From Cucumis sativus (Eukaryota; Streptophyta; Magnoliopsida; Cucurbitales; Cucurbitaceae): 64,000 nucleotides of DNA. Position 1 is the stretch's first letter; each line of letters opens with the position of its first letter. The notes below the pieces were generated by a model. That model searched no databases. It had not been told where the DNA came from and worked only from the letters and a program-made list of their open reading frames with translations. The position numbers and the translations under genes were made by a program. Where the stretch lies: NCBI RefSeq assembly GCF_000004075.3, contig NC_026660.2:3782001-3846000 (forward strand), given 5' to 3'. This document shows positions 11,141-22,264 of this stretch, in pieces.

Positions 11141-14100
11141 AGTAAATAAATTTTTGTAAAAGGTAAACTTTTTATAATAATATAAAATCTTATAAGAATC
11201 ATTTTTAAAAAAATATTTTATAAATAAAAGAAATATCTATTTTTTTTTAAGAGAAAAGTCATTTTACACAAAATCACATGATATCTCATCTCATATTGAA
11301 TTTTTCTAATTTGTGGTATTTAGATGGAGAGAAAAAATTATTTAGAAAGAATCTTACGAAATGGTAAGTTTTCATTTATTCTTTATTTTGTAAAAATTTT
11401 AAAATTTTATTCCAGTGATCAACATCTCATGCAATAGTGATTTCTCTCCGATCTCAATCCTTAATTTTTTTTTTTTTGCCACCTTTTAGAAAAGTAGAGA
11501 AAAATAGTATTAAAAAATCTTATTGTTTTCTTTAATTATTTGCTCTTTTTTACTTATCATTATTTTTTTCAAACCTTTACCATTATCTTCTTTTAGGAAA
11601 GCGACATAATTATTTTATTTTGCTTGTTTTAAAAAATAATTTAACTTAAATCAAAGTCATTTTGAAATCCTTCTTAAAATTTCTTTTAATTATTTTTAAA
11701 ATTTTCATTTAAAGTTAAATTTTTTTTAGGTTTATTCAAAGTTCAAAATTAAACTATATTTCATAAATTGTTTATTCAAAGACTAAGACTAGACTATGAT
11801 ATATTTAAAGAGGTTGTAATGATTCGTGATCCTCTAAAGAATCTTTTTTTCTCGATACATTGTAATCAATTAAATGAATTTAACTTGTATTGAAATAAGA
11901 CATTAAAAAAAATCTTATTTTTCTATATGAATTTTGTTAAAAAGTTTGTTTGAACCATTGGATTATTTGATTATTTTCTTTCTCGTATTCGATATTTACA
12001 TCTAATCTCATCCTTAGATATACCTTGTCCTGCTCTCGCGTCTGAGGTATTTGCCCAATTGATTCCTAATGAAGACTCGTAGGAGGATGTATCTCAGCGG
12101 TCGAAACAGTTTCAACTAGAGTCAATAAAAGTTTGGTCAAAGAAATTTTCTCCACATCCAAAGCCTTGTTAGCTGGAATTCGTCAACAATAACCTGGAAG
12201 AGTTAAAAGGTTTACAACAAAGCTTAATGCCAAAGCATAGAGCAGAGTTTTAAAAAGCATAGGTTAGGTGATGTCTTATACACAACCTTAATACATCAAC
12301 ATTGCAAAATTTGTCACATTTTTAGGACCCTATATTGGAGCATTCAACTTGTTTGACTTGACTCCTACTATAGAAGAATAACATACACTTATTAGTCTGA
12401 TTGAAAGTTTGACTCTACAACGATCACTATCAAAGTTTATGGATGGCATTCATGCATATGAGATAAAGAAACAAATGAAAATAAAAGAAGGTAGAAATTA
12501 TATTCCCATCAATTATCTCATCAATCTTGTGTGTGGTTGTCTATCAGGGAAGAGGGGTTTGTTGTCTATCGTTGCGTCATGTATCTACGAAACAATTATT
12601 TTTCCCAAAATTAAAGGGTATGCAGAAGAAGTGATTAAGATTTTTGTTGGAATAGAATGAGGCGTAAACCCCGTTATCCCAATCATGGCAGACTTTCATA
12701 TTGCTCAATCATTGTCAAATCCAAGGCAAAGGAAAATTCTTCAAATGTGCATCTATACTTTTTATTTGGATTTCTAATCATCTAAGGTATCTTAATAATG
12801 TTGGTTATCCTCTAAAATTCAGTAGTCTATGGAATAATACAAGAAACACTAATAGAGAATTCAATAGTGCATACTAGGATCCAAATGTTCCAAAATTTGA
12901 TTTCAATGTTCCAAAAAGCTCATTGGATGCCTACAAGTCCTTTGACATACCATTGTGAAAAATTGACTTTTATCCCACTAGAGCCATTGGGGGATCGCCT
13001 AGTCTCCTCTTTTGGTACTAATCATGGTTAAAACAGTTCACGTCAGTTGTATGTGGGCTAGAGAATTAAAAATTCTCATATGAATCTGACTTAGCAAATA
13101 AAAAAATTTATGAAGCAATTGAGAGATGAAAATTCGTAAAGAAAAATCAAGAGTTTGCGACATTGTGAAAGTACTACAAAATAGTATGATAATTGGAGAG
13201 CATCTAAAGATGAGATTGAAGTTAGTACTATGTCAGAATCCTTAGTTCCAAGCATTGTATTAAAGAAAAATCATGATAATAAAGAAAAAAATTTGAAGCA
13301 ATTAAGAGAAATGAATTGTGTTTTGGCAATAGAGAATGACAAGTTGAGAGAAGAAGTCAAGTGATGGTTTAGTAAGTTGTTAGTGCTAAAAGAGATTTGG
13401 ACGAGACGAAACGAAAGCAATCAGAACTGGAAAAAAATAACGATTCTATAAACACTAAGGCAAGTCAAATGAGAAAAAAAAAAAGATTATTAAGGAACAT
13501 TGTGACTTCCATGAAGAGACAGCTAAAAATGTATGCATTACATATTTAAAACAAGAAATAGAAAGATTGAATGGAATTGCTATAGAATTCCAAAATACAC
13601 TACATGAACAAGCCACAACATCTCAAAAGAACGGTGTGGTGATCGAGGATTTACAACAATCAGTTAAAAAATACAAGTCCCAGCTTATGGGAGCAGAAAG
13701 CAAAACAAAACTTTCAATAAGCAATCAATAGTTTGGAATGTCAATTGTTGATATGTCACAATCAATAAATGTCACAATAGATGACTACGGTCGATTAAAA
13801 GAAAAATATCAATAAATGTCTATATATTTCATAATATGGAGGCATGAGTACAATATAATAAGACGCAAGTATGATGGTGCTAGAGGTCAGACGGAACAAT
13901 GAGTTGAGAAATTAAGACAAATGACAAGGATGACAAAACAATTCTCAATGAAAACTATGACTCTCCGACAAGGCATTATACCCACACACGACACCAACAA
14001 AGAATTGTCTCGTTTTCTAGAAATCATAAACAATACCTTGAACATCATGGATGCTACCATTATGTATTAGAGTCGTGTATTTTGCATGTGCTTTTCATTT

Positions 14101-14420
14101 TAAAGGTAAACTAAGTCTGGTCTCTGTCATTTTACATACATTAAATCCTATTTGAAATAAAAGTATTCTACTATCCCTCTTCTTTCTTATTTTCTCTTTT
14201 GCTGATTGAATCATTATTCTTTTTTTAAAACATGATAGATCAAAACTTGCAAAATAGCTTAAGGTTCACCTTCTCATCATCCATATTGGACAAGAAGAAA
14301 AACTAGAATAATGGATGAACAAACCAATGATCAAGTTCAAGCAATTTTTCAAGATATTGAAGATTGAAAGGTCAATTGGCAAAGGTCCTAGAACTGCTCA
14401 CTGCTATAAGAGGAAAAAGT
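11140..14420 (+). mobile_element. Decayed retroelement copy, plus-oriented arm (DUF7745/coiled-coil region)
   Basis: This is the left arm of a large inverted repeat with 15340-18260. Non-coding AT-rich DNA (about 11140-12000) is followed by a broken reading region. Near 12020-12400 are traces with stops (EVFAQLIPNEDS, FLGPYIGAFNLF). At 12409-12660 an open stretch of 83 codons includes GIHAYEIKKQMK and CIYETIIFPKIKGYAEEV. I recognise this as the N-terminal domain (DUF7745) of plant retroelement-derived proteins often misannotated as 'girdin-like'. At 13160-13800 are coiled-coil remnants rich in Glu, Lys and Leu, with frameshifts and stops. Homology with the other arm continues to about 14420, where it switches abruptly into minus-oriented gag sequence. 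No intact protein is possible. Confidence 0.7.
12409..12660 (+). pseudogene. DUF7745-like fragment of retroelement ORF
   Basis: An 83-codon open piece with GIHAYEIKKQMK, INYLINLVCGCL and IIFPKIKGYAEEVIKIFVGIE. After the stop, the line GVNPVIPIMADFH..SNPRQRKILQMCIYTFYLDF continues in another frame (12659-12780). The same segment occurs on the minus strand around 17040-17380, where it is also broken. The family assignment is from memory of plant retroelement proteins and is moderately secure. Confidence 0.6.
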
Positions 14421-15060
14421 GTTAACAAATAATTTTTTTCTATGGGGTCATCATCCTTCTTGTCTCTGAAGCAGGATCAGTGATCCTTCCATTCTTCACT
14501 CTAAATTTGATCCTCACCACAATGGTTACAATGTTTGAGAAATTAGTCGAGACACTTCCAACCATTCTATCATAATATGAGGCCTGAAAAGTATTTATGA
14601 GCATGACATTCTTTGTTGATCAGGGGAGGTTGCCCTTGTGCAGCTAACTTTCTCCATCGTTGTGCATACTCCTTAAAAGTTTCAACATTCTTTTTTTCCA
14701 TTCTCTGAAGATCCAGATGATTAAGTGTAATATCAATGTTGTACTTATGTTATTTCAAGAATGAATCGATGAAATCCTTCCATTTATGCACTTACAAACC
14801 ATCCAATTGCTTGTACCAGCGAGAAACCAAACCAACTAAGCTGTCTTGGAAACCATGAACAAAAAATTTATCATCATGAGCGTAAGCTGACATTTTTCGA
14901 CAATACATAACTAGATGACTTTTGGGGCACATAGTTCCATTGTATTTCTCAAAATCTAGAATCTTGAATTTGGGAGGGATCACCATATTTGATATCAAAC
15001 ATAGTTGTGTTGCGTCAACACCCTCATACATGTCTACACCTTCAACCGCGTGCAATCTTT
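14420..15060 (-). pseudogene. Retrotransposon gag fragment (Ty3/gypsy type)
   Basis: Minus-strand reading region between the two inverted arms. The open part 15055-14792 includes the gag core: MVIPPKFKILDFEKYNG, SHLVMYCRKMSAYA, FFVHGFQDSLVGLVSRWYKQLDG. Downstream, with frame changes, come a SFKEYAQRWRKLAAQ-like block near 14690-14630 and then YYDRMVGSVSTNFSNIV and ASETRRMMTP near 14570-14445. These are standard successive blocks of plant Ty3/gypsy gag polyproteins of the Retrotrans_gag type. No protease, reverse transcriptase or integrase follows, so the element is truncated. It continues, in the same orientation, the coiled-coil/DUF7745 region of the right arm. Confidence 0.8.
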
Positions 15061-15339
15061 CTTCTAGAAACTCTAATTTCTTCTACTACCCCGATCTTCT
15101 GAAACTTTCTTATCACTTCCTATAATTGGAGTAGATATGGAATCACTCATGTGGGTTGCCTACTATGAGGTCGAGTTAGCATTTTGCGTGAGAAAGGATG
15201 TAGGATATGTCCTATCTGCCATACGTGGACTAGACGACCTTTGAAGAGTAAAACACGAAGGGTATGCAAACATGTCCTCTAGTAGCTGGTTCAGATCAAC
15301 TTCCACTTGTGATAAGACCCCACAGCACTCTTTCTTCAT

Positions 15340-18260
15340 TTAAAAGTGAACAGTTATAGGACCTTTGTCAATTGATCTTTCAATCCTTCGACGTCTTGAC
15401 AAACTGCTTAAACCTGATCATTGGTTTATTCATCCTATTTTAGCCTTTCTTATTGTCTAATAAAGATGTTGAAGAGGTGAACCTCAAGCTATTTTGCAAG
15501 TTTTGATCTTTTATCTTTTAAAAAGAGAATAATGATTCAATCACCCAGAGAGAAGATAAGAAAGAAGAGGAAGAAGTAGAATATTTTTATTTAAAAAAGG
15601 ATTAAATGAATGTAAAATGACAGAGACCAGACTTAATTTACTTTTAAAGTGAAAGTACAATGCAAAATACATGACTCCAACACCTAATAGTAGCATCCAA
15701 GACACCTAAACTATTGCCCTATAGATCCTAAAAAACGAGACAAATATCTATTGTTGTAGAGTGTAGGTATAATGCATGTCTAAGTGTCATAGCTTGCACT
15801 AAGAATTGATTTGTCATGCTCTCCATTTGTCATAATTTATCAACTTATTGTTCCATCTAACCTCTAGCACCATCATACTTGTGTCTCATTATGTCGTACT
15901 CGTCCCTCCATGTCATGAATTCTAACATTTCTTGATATTTTTCTTCTAATTGAGCGTAGTCATCTGTTGTGACCTCCATTGTCTTATGACATATTAGCAA
16001 CTGACCTTCGAAATTGTTGACTGACTTCTTGAAGAAATTTGTTTTTGCTTTCCACTTCCATAAGTTGGGAGTTGCATTCTTTAGCTAATTGTTGTAAACT
16101 CTCAACTACCACAACGATCTTTTGAGATGTGATTTGTTCATGTAGTGCGTTTTGGAATTTTATAGTAATCTCATTCAATCTATCTATTTCCTATTTCAAA
16201 TCTGTAATGCATACTTTATAGCTATTGTCTCTTCATGAAAGTCAACAATATTCCTCAATAATCTCTTATTCTTTTTTCTCATTTAGATTACCTTGGTGTT
16301 CAAAGAATCATTATTCTTCTCTAGCTTTGATTGTTTTCGTTTTGCTTCGTCTAAATCTCTTTTAGCACTAACCACTTGTTAGACCAATCTCTTGACTTAT
16401 TCTCCAAGCTTCTTGTTTTCTATTAACAAAACACAATTTATTTCTCTTAACCGCTTCAAATCTCTTTTTCTATTGTCATGATTTTTTTTCGATAGTATGT
16501 TTGGAACTAAGGATTCTAACATAGCATTAACTTTAACCTCTAACATAGTACTAACTTTAACCTCTAACATAGTACTAACTTTAACCTCTAACATAGTACT
16601 AACTTTAACCTCTAGATGCTCTCCAATTATCATACTCTTCCGTAGTACTCTCAAAATGTCAAACCCTTCATTTTCTATATGAATTTCGATGTCTCAATTG
16701 CTTCATGAATTTTGTTATTTTCCAAATCTAACTCATGAGAAAGTCTCAATTCTCTAGCCTACATACAACTGTGGTGAATTGTTTTGACCACAATTGACGT
16801 AGTATCAAAAGATGCGAGTAAGCAATGCTCCTAATTGACTCAATAGTGAGATAAAAGTCAATTTCCCACAATGATATGTCAAGGGAATTGTAGGCACCCA
16901 AACTACTTCCACTGTCGTTTAAAAGGATGAAAAACTACATCCAAACTCCAAATTTTGGAATATTTGGATCCTAATGCCATAATTGAATCCTCTAATAGTA
17001 TTTCTTACCTTATTCCACAAAATTTTATCTGAGAATATCAAAAATTATTAGAATACTATAAATCCAAATAAAAAGCATAGGAGTACACCTGAATAATTTT
17101 CCTTTGCCTTGAATTCGACAATGAATTAATGATCTGAAAGTCTCTGCCATGATTAGGGTAACAAGCTTTACTCCTTGATCTATTCCAAGGATGAGAAACA
17201 AACTCTTCTTCCATATTGACGAAGTAAATGATGGGAATACAATTCCTCCATTCTGTTGTCTTCATTTGTTTTTTATCTCAGATGCATGAATGTCACCCAT
17301 AAACTTTGATAGCGACCGTTGTAGAGTCAAATTTTCGATCATAAATATAACGCTTATTTCCTATGTGTAGGCTAATAAGTGCATGATATTCTTCTATAGT
17401 AGAAGTTAAGTCAAACATGTTCAAAATGTGACAAAGTCCACAATGTCGATGTATTAACGGTTGAAAAGAAAAGGAAAAAATGAGAACATAATAATAGTAA
17501 AAAATAATACGGGAAAAAGGAAGAAAGGAAAAAAAAGAAAATGATAAATAAATAAGTAAATAAAATTGCTGCCGCCCACCCTAAATAATAATAACAACAA
17601 CGGTAATATTTATAAAATTTTCTTTATCCGTCGTCCTTTCTCTCTACTTTTAGAGAAGATAATAAAGGTCAAGGGTCAAGACTAAAAAAGATAGAAAAAA
17701 GACAATAAAGCTCAAGGGTCAAGACGAAAAAGATAATAACACAAAATAAAAAATACAATCATTTTCCTTCTGCCTCTTTCTTACTCTCTGTGATTTTTAG
17801 GGAGAAGAAAAATGCTAAAGGTTTTTTAAAAAAAGAATGATGATAAGTAAAAAAAAAACAAATAGTAAGAAAAAACAATAAGATTTTCCTTACTTAAAAC
17901 AAAGAATAAAATAAATAAAGATTGAAATTCCAAAGGAAATAGTTGTATGAGGTGTGAATCTTGGAAATAAATCCCCACCAAATGCAACATCCAACTAAGC
18001 TTTTCTTCATAGTAGAATTAGATTCCTTAGAAAAAACAATAAAACGAGTAAATAAAACTCCTTTCTCAAATGACCAAAGGTCACGATGGAGAGTACCCCA
18101 AATTAGAAAAGAAGAAATTGAATGAGATATTATGTGATTTTATGTAAAATAAATTTATTTTCTTATTTTTTTTCTAAAATAATAGATATGCTCGTTAAGA
18201 TTTTATTTTCATTTTATATTATTACAAAACTTTTAGCTTTTAAAAAATTTTAAATCTTAG
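15340..18260 (-). mobile_element. Decayed retroelement copy, minus-oriented arm
   Basis: Right arm of the inverted repeat with 11140-14420. Read on the minus strand it gives AT-rich non-coding DNA (18260-17470), broken DUF7745-type sequence (17400-17040), coiled-coil segments (for example the open pieces 16654-16397 with SLVPNILSKKNH and 16178-15984 with QNALHEQITSQK), then a non-coding stretch matching 14040-14420. It joins directly to the gag fragment at 15060-14420. The arms agree in long phrases (for example the aagtctggtctctgtcattttac region near 14110 and 15640) but differ by many substitutions and indels, so the copies are old. No terminal repeats or primer-binding site were identified with confidence. 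Confidence 0.7.
16515..16610 (-). repeat. 24-bp tandem repeat in the coiled-coil remnant
   Basis: Four head-to-tail copies of tctaacatagtactaacttt+aacc: 16515-16538 (one variant), 16539-16562, 16563-16586 and 16587-16610. On the minus strand it encodes repeats of LEVKVSTM. The opposite arm has one unit at about 13212-13235, so the expansion is specific to this arm. Confidence 0.9.
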
Positions 18261-18903
18261 CTATTATTACTATTATTATTTTTTAAAAAATAAAATAAAT
18301 ATGTAGGATAAAAATAGGTGGCTAATACATTTACAATTAGAATGACCATATAGAGATTAAAATTAAATAAACTTCAAAGTATTAAGAACGGATGTTGAAT
18401 GTCAGCATCAACAAATGTCCACATTCATTTATAAATAAGTAAATGCAGGTCAAAACTATTCACTTCCTTAGAAAATTTGATTGATCAAGAGAAAATAATG
18501 CTAAAAGTTTCAAAAGCAACTCAAGAAAAGGAAACCTTACAGGTTGGATTGCTTGTGTGTCCACGAGACAAATCCCATTTGACATGGATGGTGTGAGTTA
18601 GTCAAATGCTCGACAAGCCGCTGCATTAGCGGCACATAAACCATGGGTCATAAGAGAAATAAAGTTTCAAACAAAGCAACGTTGGTTGCTCAAATTCAAC
18701 GTTAATCTAATCACATTTGAAAAACAACACCATGGCTTATCAAGAAGGGATATATCATCACGTAAAGGGCTTACAAAATTGTATAACTAAAGTGAAATGG
18801 ACCATTTACCTGATACACCACCTATAACCAATTTTGAAGATGGAACCCTGAATTCCACAAAATCAAAGCATCCAGACTAACAGTTTTTCTATCCAGTTAA
18901 CTA
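18261..18903. other. Intergenic and likely 3' UTR of the p32-like gene
   Basis: AT-rich DNA with no supported reading frame. The part nearest 18903 is probably the 3' UTR of the minus-strand gene that ends there. Confidence 0.5.
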
Positions 18904-20680
18904 TCAATCCTTTTTACCATTCTTGGGCTCGTAGATGAATGTGCCAACTGATCTGAACCACCGCAAAAGATTTCGATGTTCTTTCACATAAAGCCATGCT
19001 TGAAGAAATGGAAAGAGGGACTCATTCACACCTCGCTCTTCTATATAATTGTGAAACATATCTCGCATTTTCTCATCCAGATCTCTGTCATCCAAGGAAA
19101 AGTTTAAGTGTAAGTTTTCTTATGGCGTGTTTTGCCATCTCCAGTAATTTGGCATAGATCATCAGTATATGAACATCTAAGGCCGAAAACATCGCAATCC
19201 CACTTGGGTTCATAGAAACGAACATATACACAGTGAAAAGAAAAACTACTATCATGATCCTTAGATACCATATCTAAACCAATTAAGATGAACAGCCAAA
19301 CAGGTTTCTACGAGCAAAACCTTTTAACCAGAGATGGCTTTCACAAAAAGAAAATAAAAAGGATTATAGAACAACACCATACAACCAAACCAAAAGGTAC
19401 TAATAACTTATTAAAATCTGCAAATTTGCACTATGCTATGATGCTAGGTACTAGGATGCAAGCATCTCAAGTGAGTGACTAGCATGATATGAGGGATTAA
19501 ATCAACTGCAAGAGAAGAAATTAAATCAGTTGTGGGAGTGAAAAACAAAGTCTAATTTTGTAGCCAAAGAATCAGTGGGTGCAGCCTGCAAGTGAAGGAA
19601 CAAAATAGGTAGCTGCAAATGAAGATTCAAACACTGGAGACTAAAATGATAAGCATTTAGGCAATAAACAATAATTACTTAAGAAAAATTAACTGAATAC
19701 TTATAACCTATGAACCGAACTCACATCCAGAAATCAGAATATTTCATTACCAATTGGGTTGTGTTGTTCCTGTTCAGTTCAAGTTACAAGTTATTTGGCA
19801 GTAAATTGTACTCGGCAACAGAACTTGAACTCCATAACCTTCAATTAAATCTTAATTCATACCTTTCTCCTTTGATTACTTTATCTGATTCTGTTTTTGT
19901 TAGTTTAGTTGATAACATTAAAAATTAAGACAGGATCTAAAGTACAAGCATTTCTTTAATTGATGAACCACCACCAAAAACTACAACATGAGACAACAAA
20001 CTTCAATATAATTGAGGCTGAATAATTAAAAGACATTGAACTTACTCGAATGTAGGACCATTATAGCTGGACGGAACAACGAGAAACCCCGACCCCGAAG
20101 ATTCGGCTTTCGGTCTCATCGAAACGGAATGAATACCTAAGGCATCAGGATACAACCCACAAAGAAAATGCAAATTATCCTTCTGCTCCAGCTTCGATAC
20201 AGTCACATGCAGAAACAACTGGTTAATTTCATCATCGTCGTCGCCTCCACCACCTCCCCGAACAATATTAGCCAATCGCATAACCGAAATGTTAATCTCT
20301 TCTTTCCCGTAGTTCTTAGTAAGCACCGGTCCATTGCCGTCTAATGCGCCTACTATGATAGAAAAGGAAGAAGGAGGGCTCACTTTCTGCAATAAAAATC
20401 AAGTAGCTAAGTAAGAGAAAGAAAAGAAAAAAACTACATTCCCGTAGCTTAAAACCCTAATTCTAGGGTTTAATGATTGAAAAGAGAGAACAGAGCATGG
20501 AAATCATACTGGAGGAGCCGCCATTCTGGTGATCTCGAGATAGTGTTCTTTGAGGGAGCGGAGGAGGAAGGAGTTGACGGCGGAGGATGCGGAGGTGGAA
20601 TGGCGGCAAGTGAACATGAGAGACGGCCGAGTGCCACTCCGGAGGGCCACCGCAGAGGCGGCCATCATTTTCTTCAACAT
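18904..20680 (-). CDS. Mitochondrial glycoprotein family protein (p32/MAM33-like)
   Basis: Three exons on the minus strand: 20680-20510, 20386-20046, 19084-18904 (171+341+181 = 693 nt, 230 residues). The donor GTATGA at 20509, acceptor ATTGCAG before 20386, donor GTAAGT at 20045 and acceptor GACAG before 19084 keep the frame open. The start is the ATG of MLKKMMAAS; the open frame upstream begins with TTG, not ATG. The N-terminus is rich in Arg, Ser and Ala and lacks acids, fitting a mitochondrial targeting peptide. The body shows the family pattern: SPPSSFSIIVGALDG, KEEINISVM, an acidic Gly/Asp loop (GGGGGDDDDE), LHVTVSKLE and a C-terminal DLDEKMRDMFHNYIEERGV..FLQAWLYVKEH..LLRWFRSV helix region. 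Family members form acidic trimers in the mitochondrial matrix; the client is not evident here. Confidence 0.9.
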
Positions 20681-20699
20681 TTTCCTCCGATTTTGCGGT

Positions 20700-21240
20700 A
20701 AGGGCAATTTCTCTACGACTTCAGTTTTAAAGGCAGAATTTTCCGGTTCGAAACCGGTTTAGAAAAGACAACTTGGTCAGGTCAATAAATAATTGGACCG
20801 GCCGCCAGAAAAGAGAGAAATATAAATCCGTATTTGGAAGGCAGTTAACTCTATAAATATATAAGAAACAGATCAAATATTTATAGTCTCTTATCACCAA
20901 ATGGAAAGGACGTTATTTTTCAAATATTATATGTTTGTCTTTATTTTTCATCCTATTCTGCTCTTTCTTTCTATAATTTTTTTTTCGTCTTTTTCAATTT
21001 TTTTTGTTATTTGGTTCAACATTTTTTTTTCAAACTTTTACTTTTTTTCAAGGGCCGATAAATTCAAACGATAAAATTTAAATCACCTCAAAAATTGTTC
21101 GGACGAAGGTGAAAACCGTACAGCAAAGACCAGACGGTGGATGGTGACGAAATTCCAAAATCTCTCTCTCTCTCATTTTTCGGTAGGGGTGTCTATCTTT
21201 CATTTTCGAGTTATTTGAAAATAAGTTTACCATCTGAAAC
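20700..21240. other. Promoter side of the p32-like gene, otherwise nothing
   Basis: Upstream of the minus-strand start at 20680. T-rich runs at 20975-21060 and a short CT microsatellite near 21161-21175 (tctctctctctc). No gene is seen. Confidence 0.45.
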
Positions 21241-21669
21241 ATAAGTTTTAAAGGGAAAATACAAACGTTGTTCGGGATGCGTCAGGAATTTTCACACCAA
21301 GCCCGACGGAATTAGGCATGGGGTCGGGAGAAGTTAAATATATTAAAAAAAATTATGAACTTTTTCCGATGCAATACATAACGATGTTGGGAGAAATTTA
21401 ATTTATTAAAAAAAGTTTAAACTTTTCTTGACATCGATATGCATGGCCGTCGAGAGAAGTTTATAATATTAAAAAACTTTTTTCGACGCCATTATGCATG
21501 GCATCGAGAAAAGTTTAATTATTTTTTAATAAATTACTTTATACTGACGTCGCCTTATGTCGCGTTGGAATTGTCAACTTTTTTCGACAGAGCTTCTATG
21601 GCATCGAGAGAAGCTTTTTCTCCCGACGTCCGTATTGTGCGTCAGAAAATACATATTTTCTTATAGTGT
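21240..21669. mobile_element. CACTA-like non-autonomous element (one clear end)
   Basis: The right end reads ttcttatagtg (21659-21669), the reverse complement of CACTATAAGAA, a typical CACTA/En-Spm terminus. Inside are four or five diverged units of about 70-90 bp, each with a phrase like cgacgccattatgcatggca followed by tcgagaaaagttta, near 21310, 21370, 21440, 21490 and 21600. No matching CACTA terminus was found on the left, so the element is truncated or the left end has diverged. No coding capacity. Confidence 0.6.
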
Positions 21670-22264
21670 ATGAATTCAACATAGTGAACGAGAAAAGTTA
21701 GCCCTCGACCAAGAGAAGTCACGATCGTATGGAAGAGGTCTCTTTCAAAAGAGGACGCATAACCTGTTTTCAATATCTCTCTCTTTCATTCTATGTTTAC
21801 AAAGTAGGGAAGGGGGAATAGGTCCCATTATTGCAACAAACTCACTCTTACGTACGTCGGTAGACTAGCTCTCATTTGTCATGTTAGGGTCTTTAGGTTA
21901 GATGATTAGTTTGGATAGGTCTCTGACTAGCGATCTACTTGGATCCAACTTCAGGAGAGTTATATTCTTTAAGTCTTCAGAGTTTATGAACTTTTCGATC
22001 TTAAGAGCTTTAGAGTTTCAATCCTCCGAATTTGATCAGAGATTCAAAGTTTCAATCTTCATAACTTGAGTTCTTTATAGATTTAAAATTTAAGGAAAAT
22101 TTAATCTTTCAAATCTACAATTTTCATAAAGCAATGATATCAAAGATCAATAAGAACTTTAACATTTCAAAAGTGCTTCACCACTTTGTCTTTAATTTTT
22201 GGGAATGGAATATCTCTATTTATAAAAAAAAAAAAAATTATGGACATTAGGTGGGCTTGGGCCC
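21670..22264. other. Unassigned sequence before the beta-galactosidase pseudogene
   Basis: No gene. Direct short phrases such as gagtttatgaac, agagtttcaatc and caaagtttcaatc recur at 21960-22080. The stretch ends with a 13-base A run at 22225-22237, about 30 bp before the region where beta-galactosidase similarity starts. Confidence 0.4.

Noticed and set aside
12409-12660. A standalone small gene
   Set aside because: The flanking frames continue the same family with stops and frameshifts, so it is a pseudogene piece of a retroelement.
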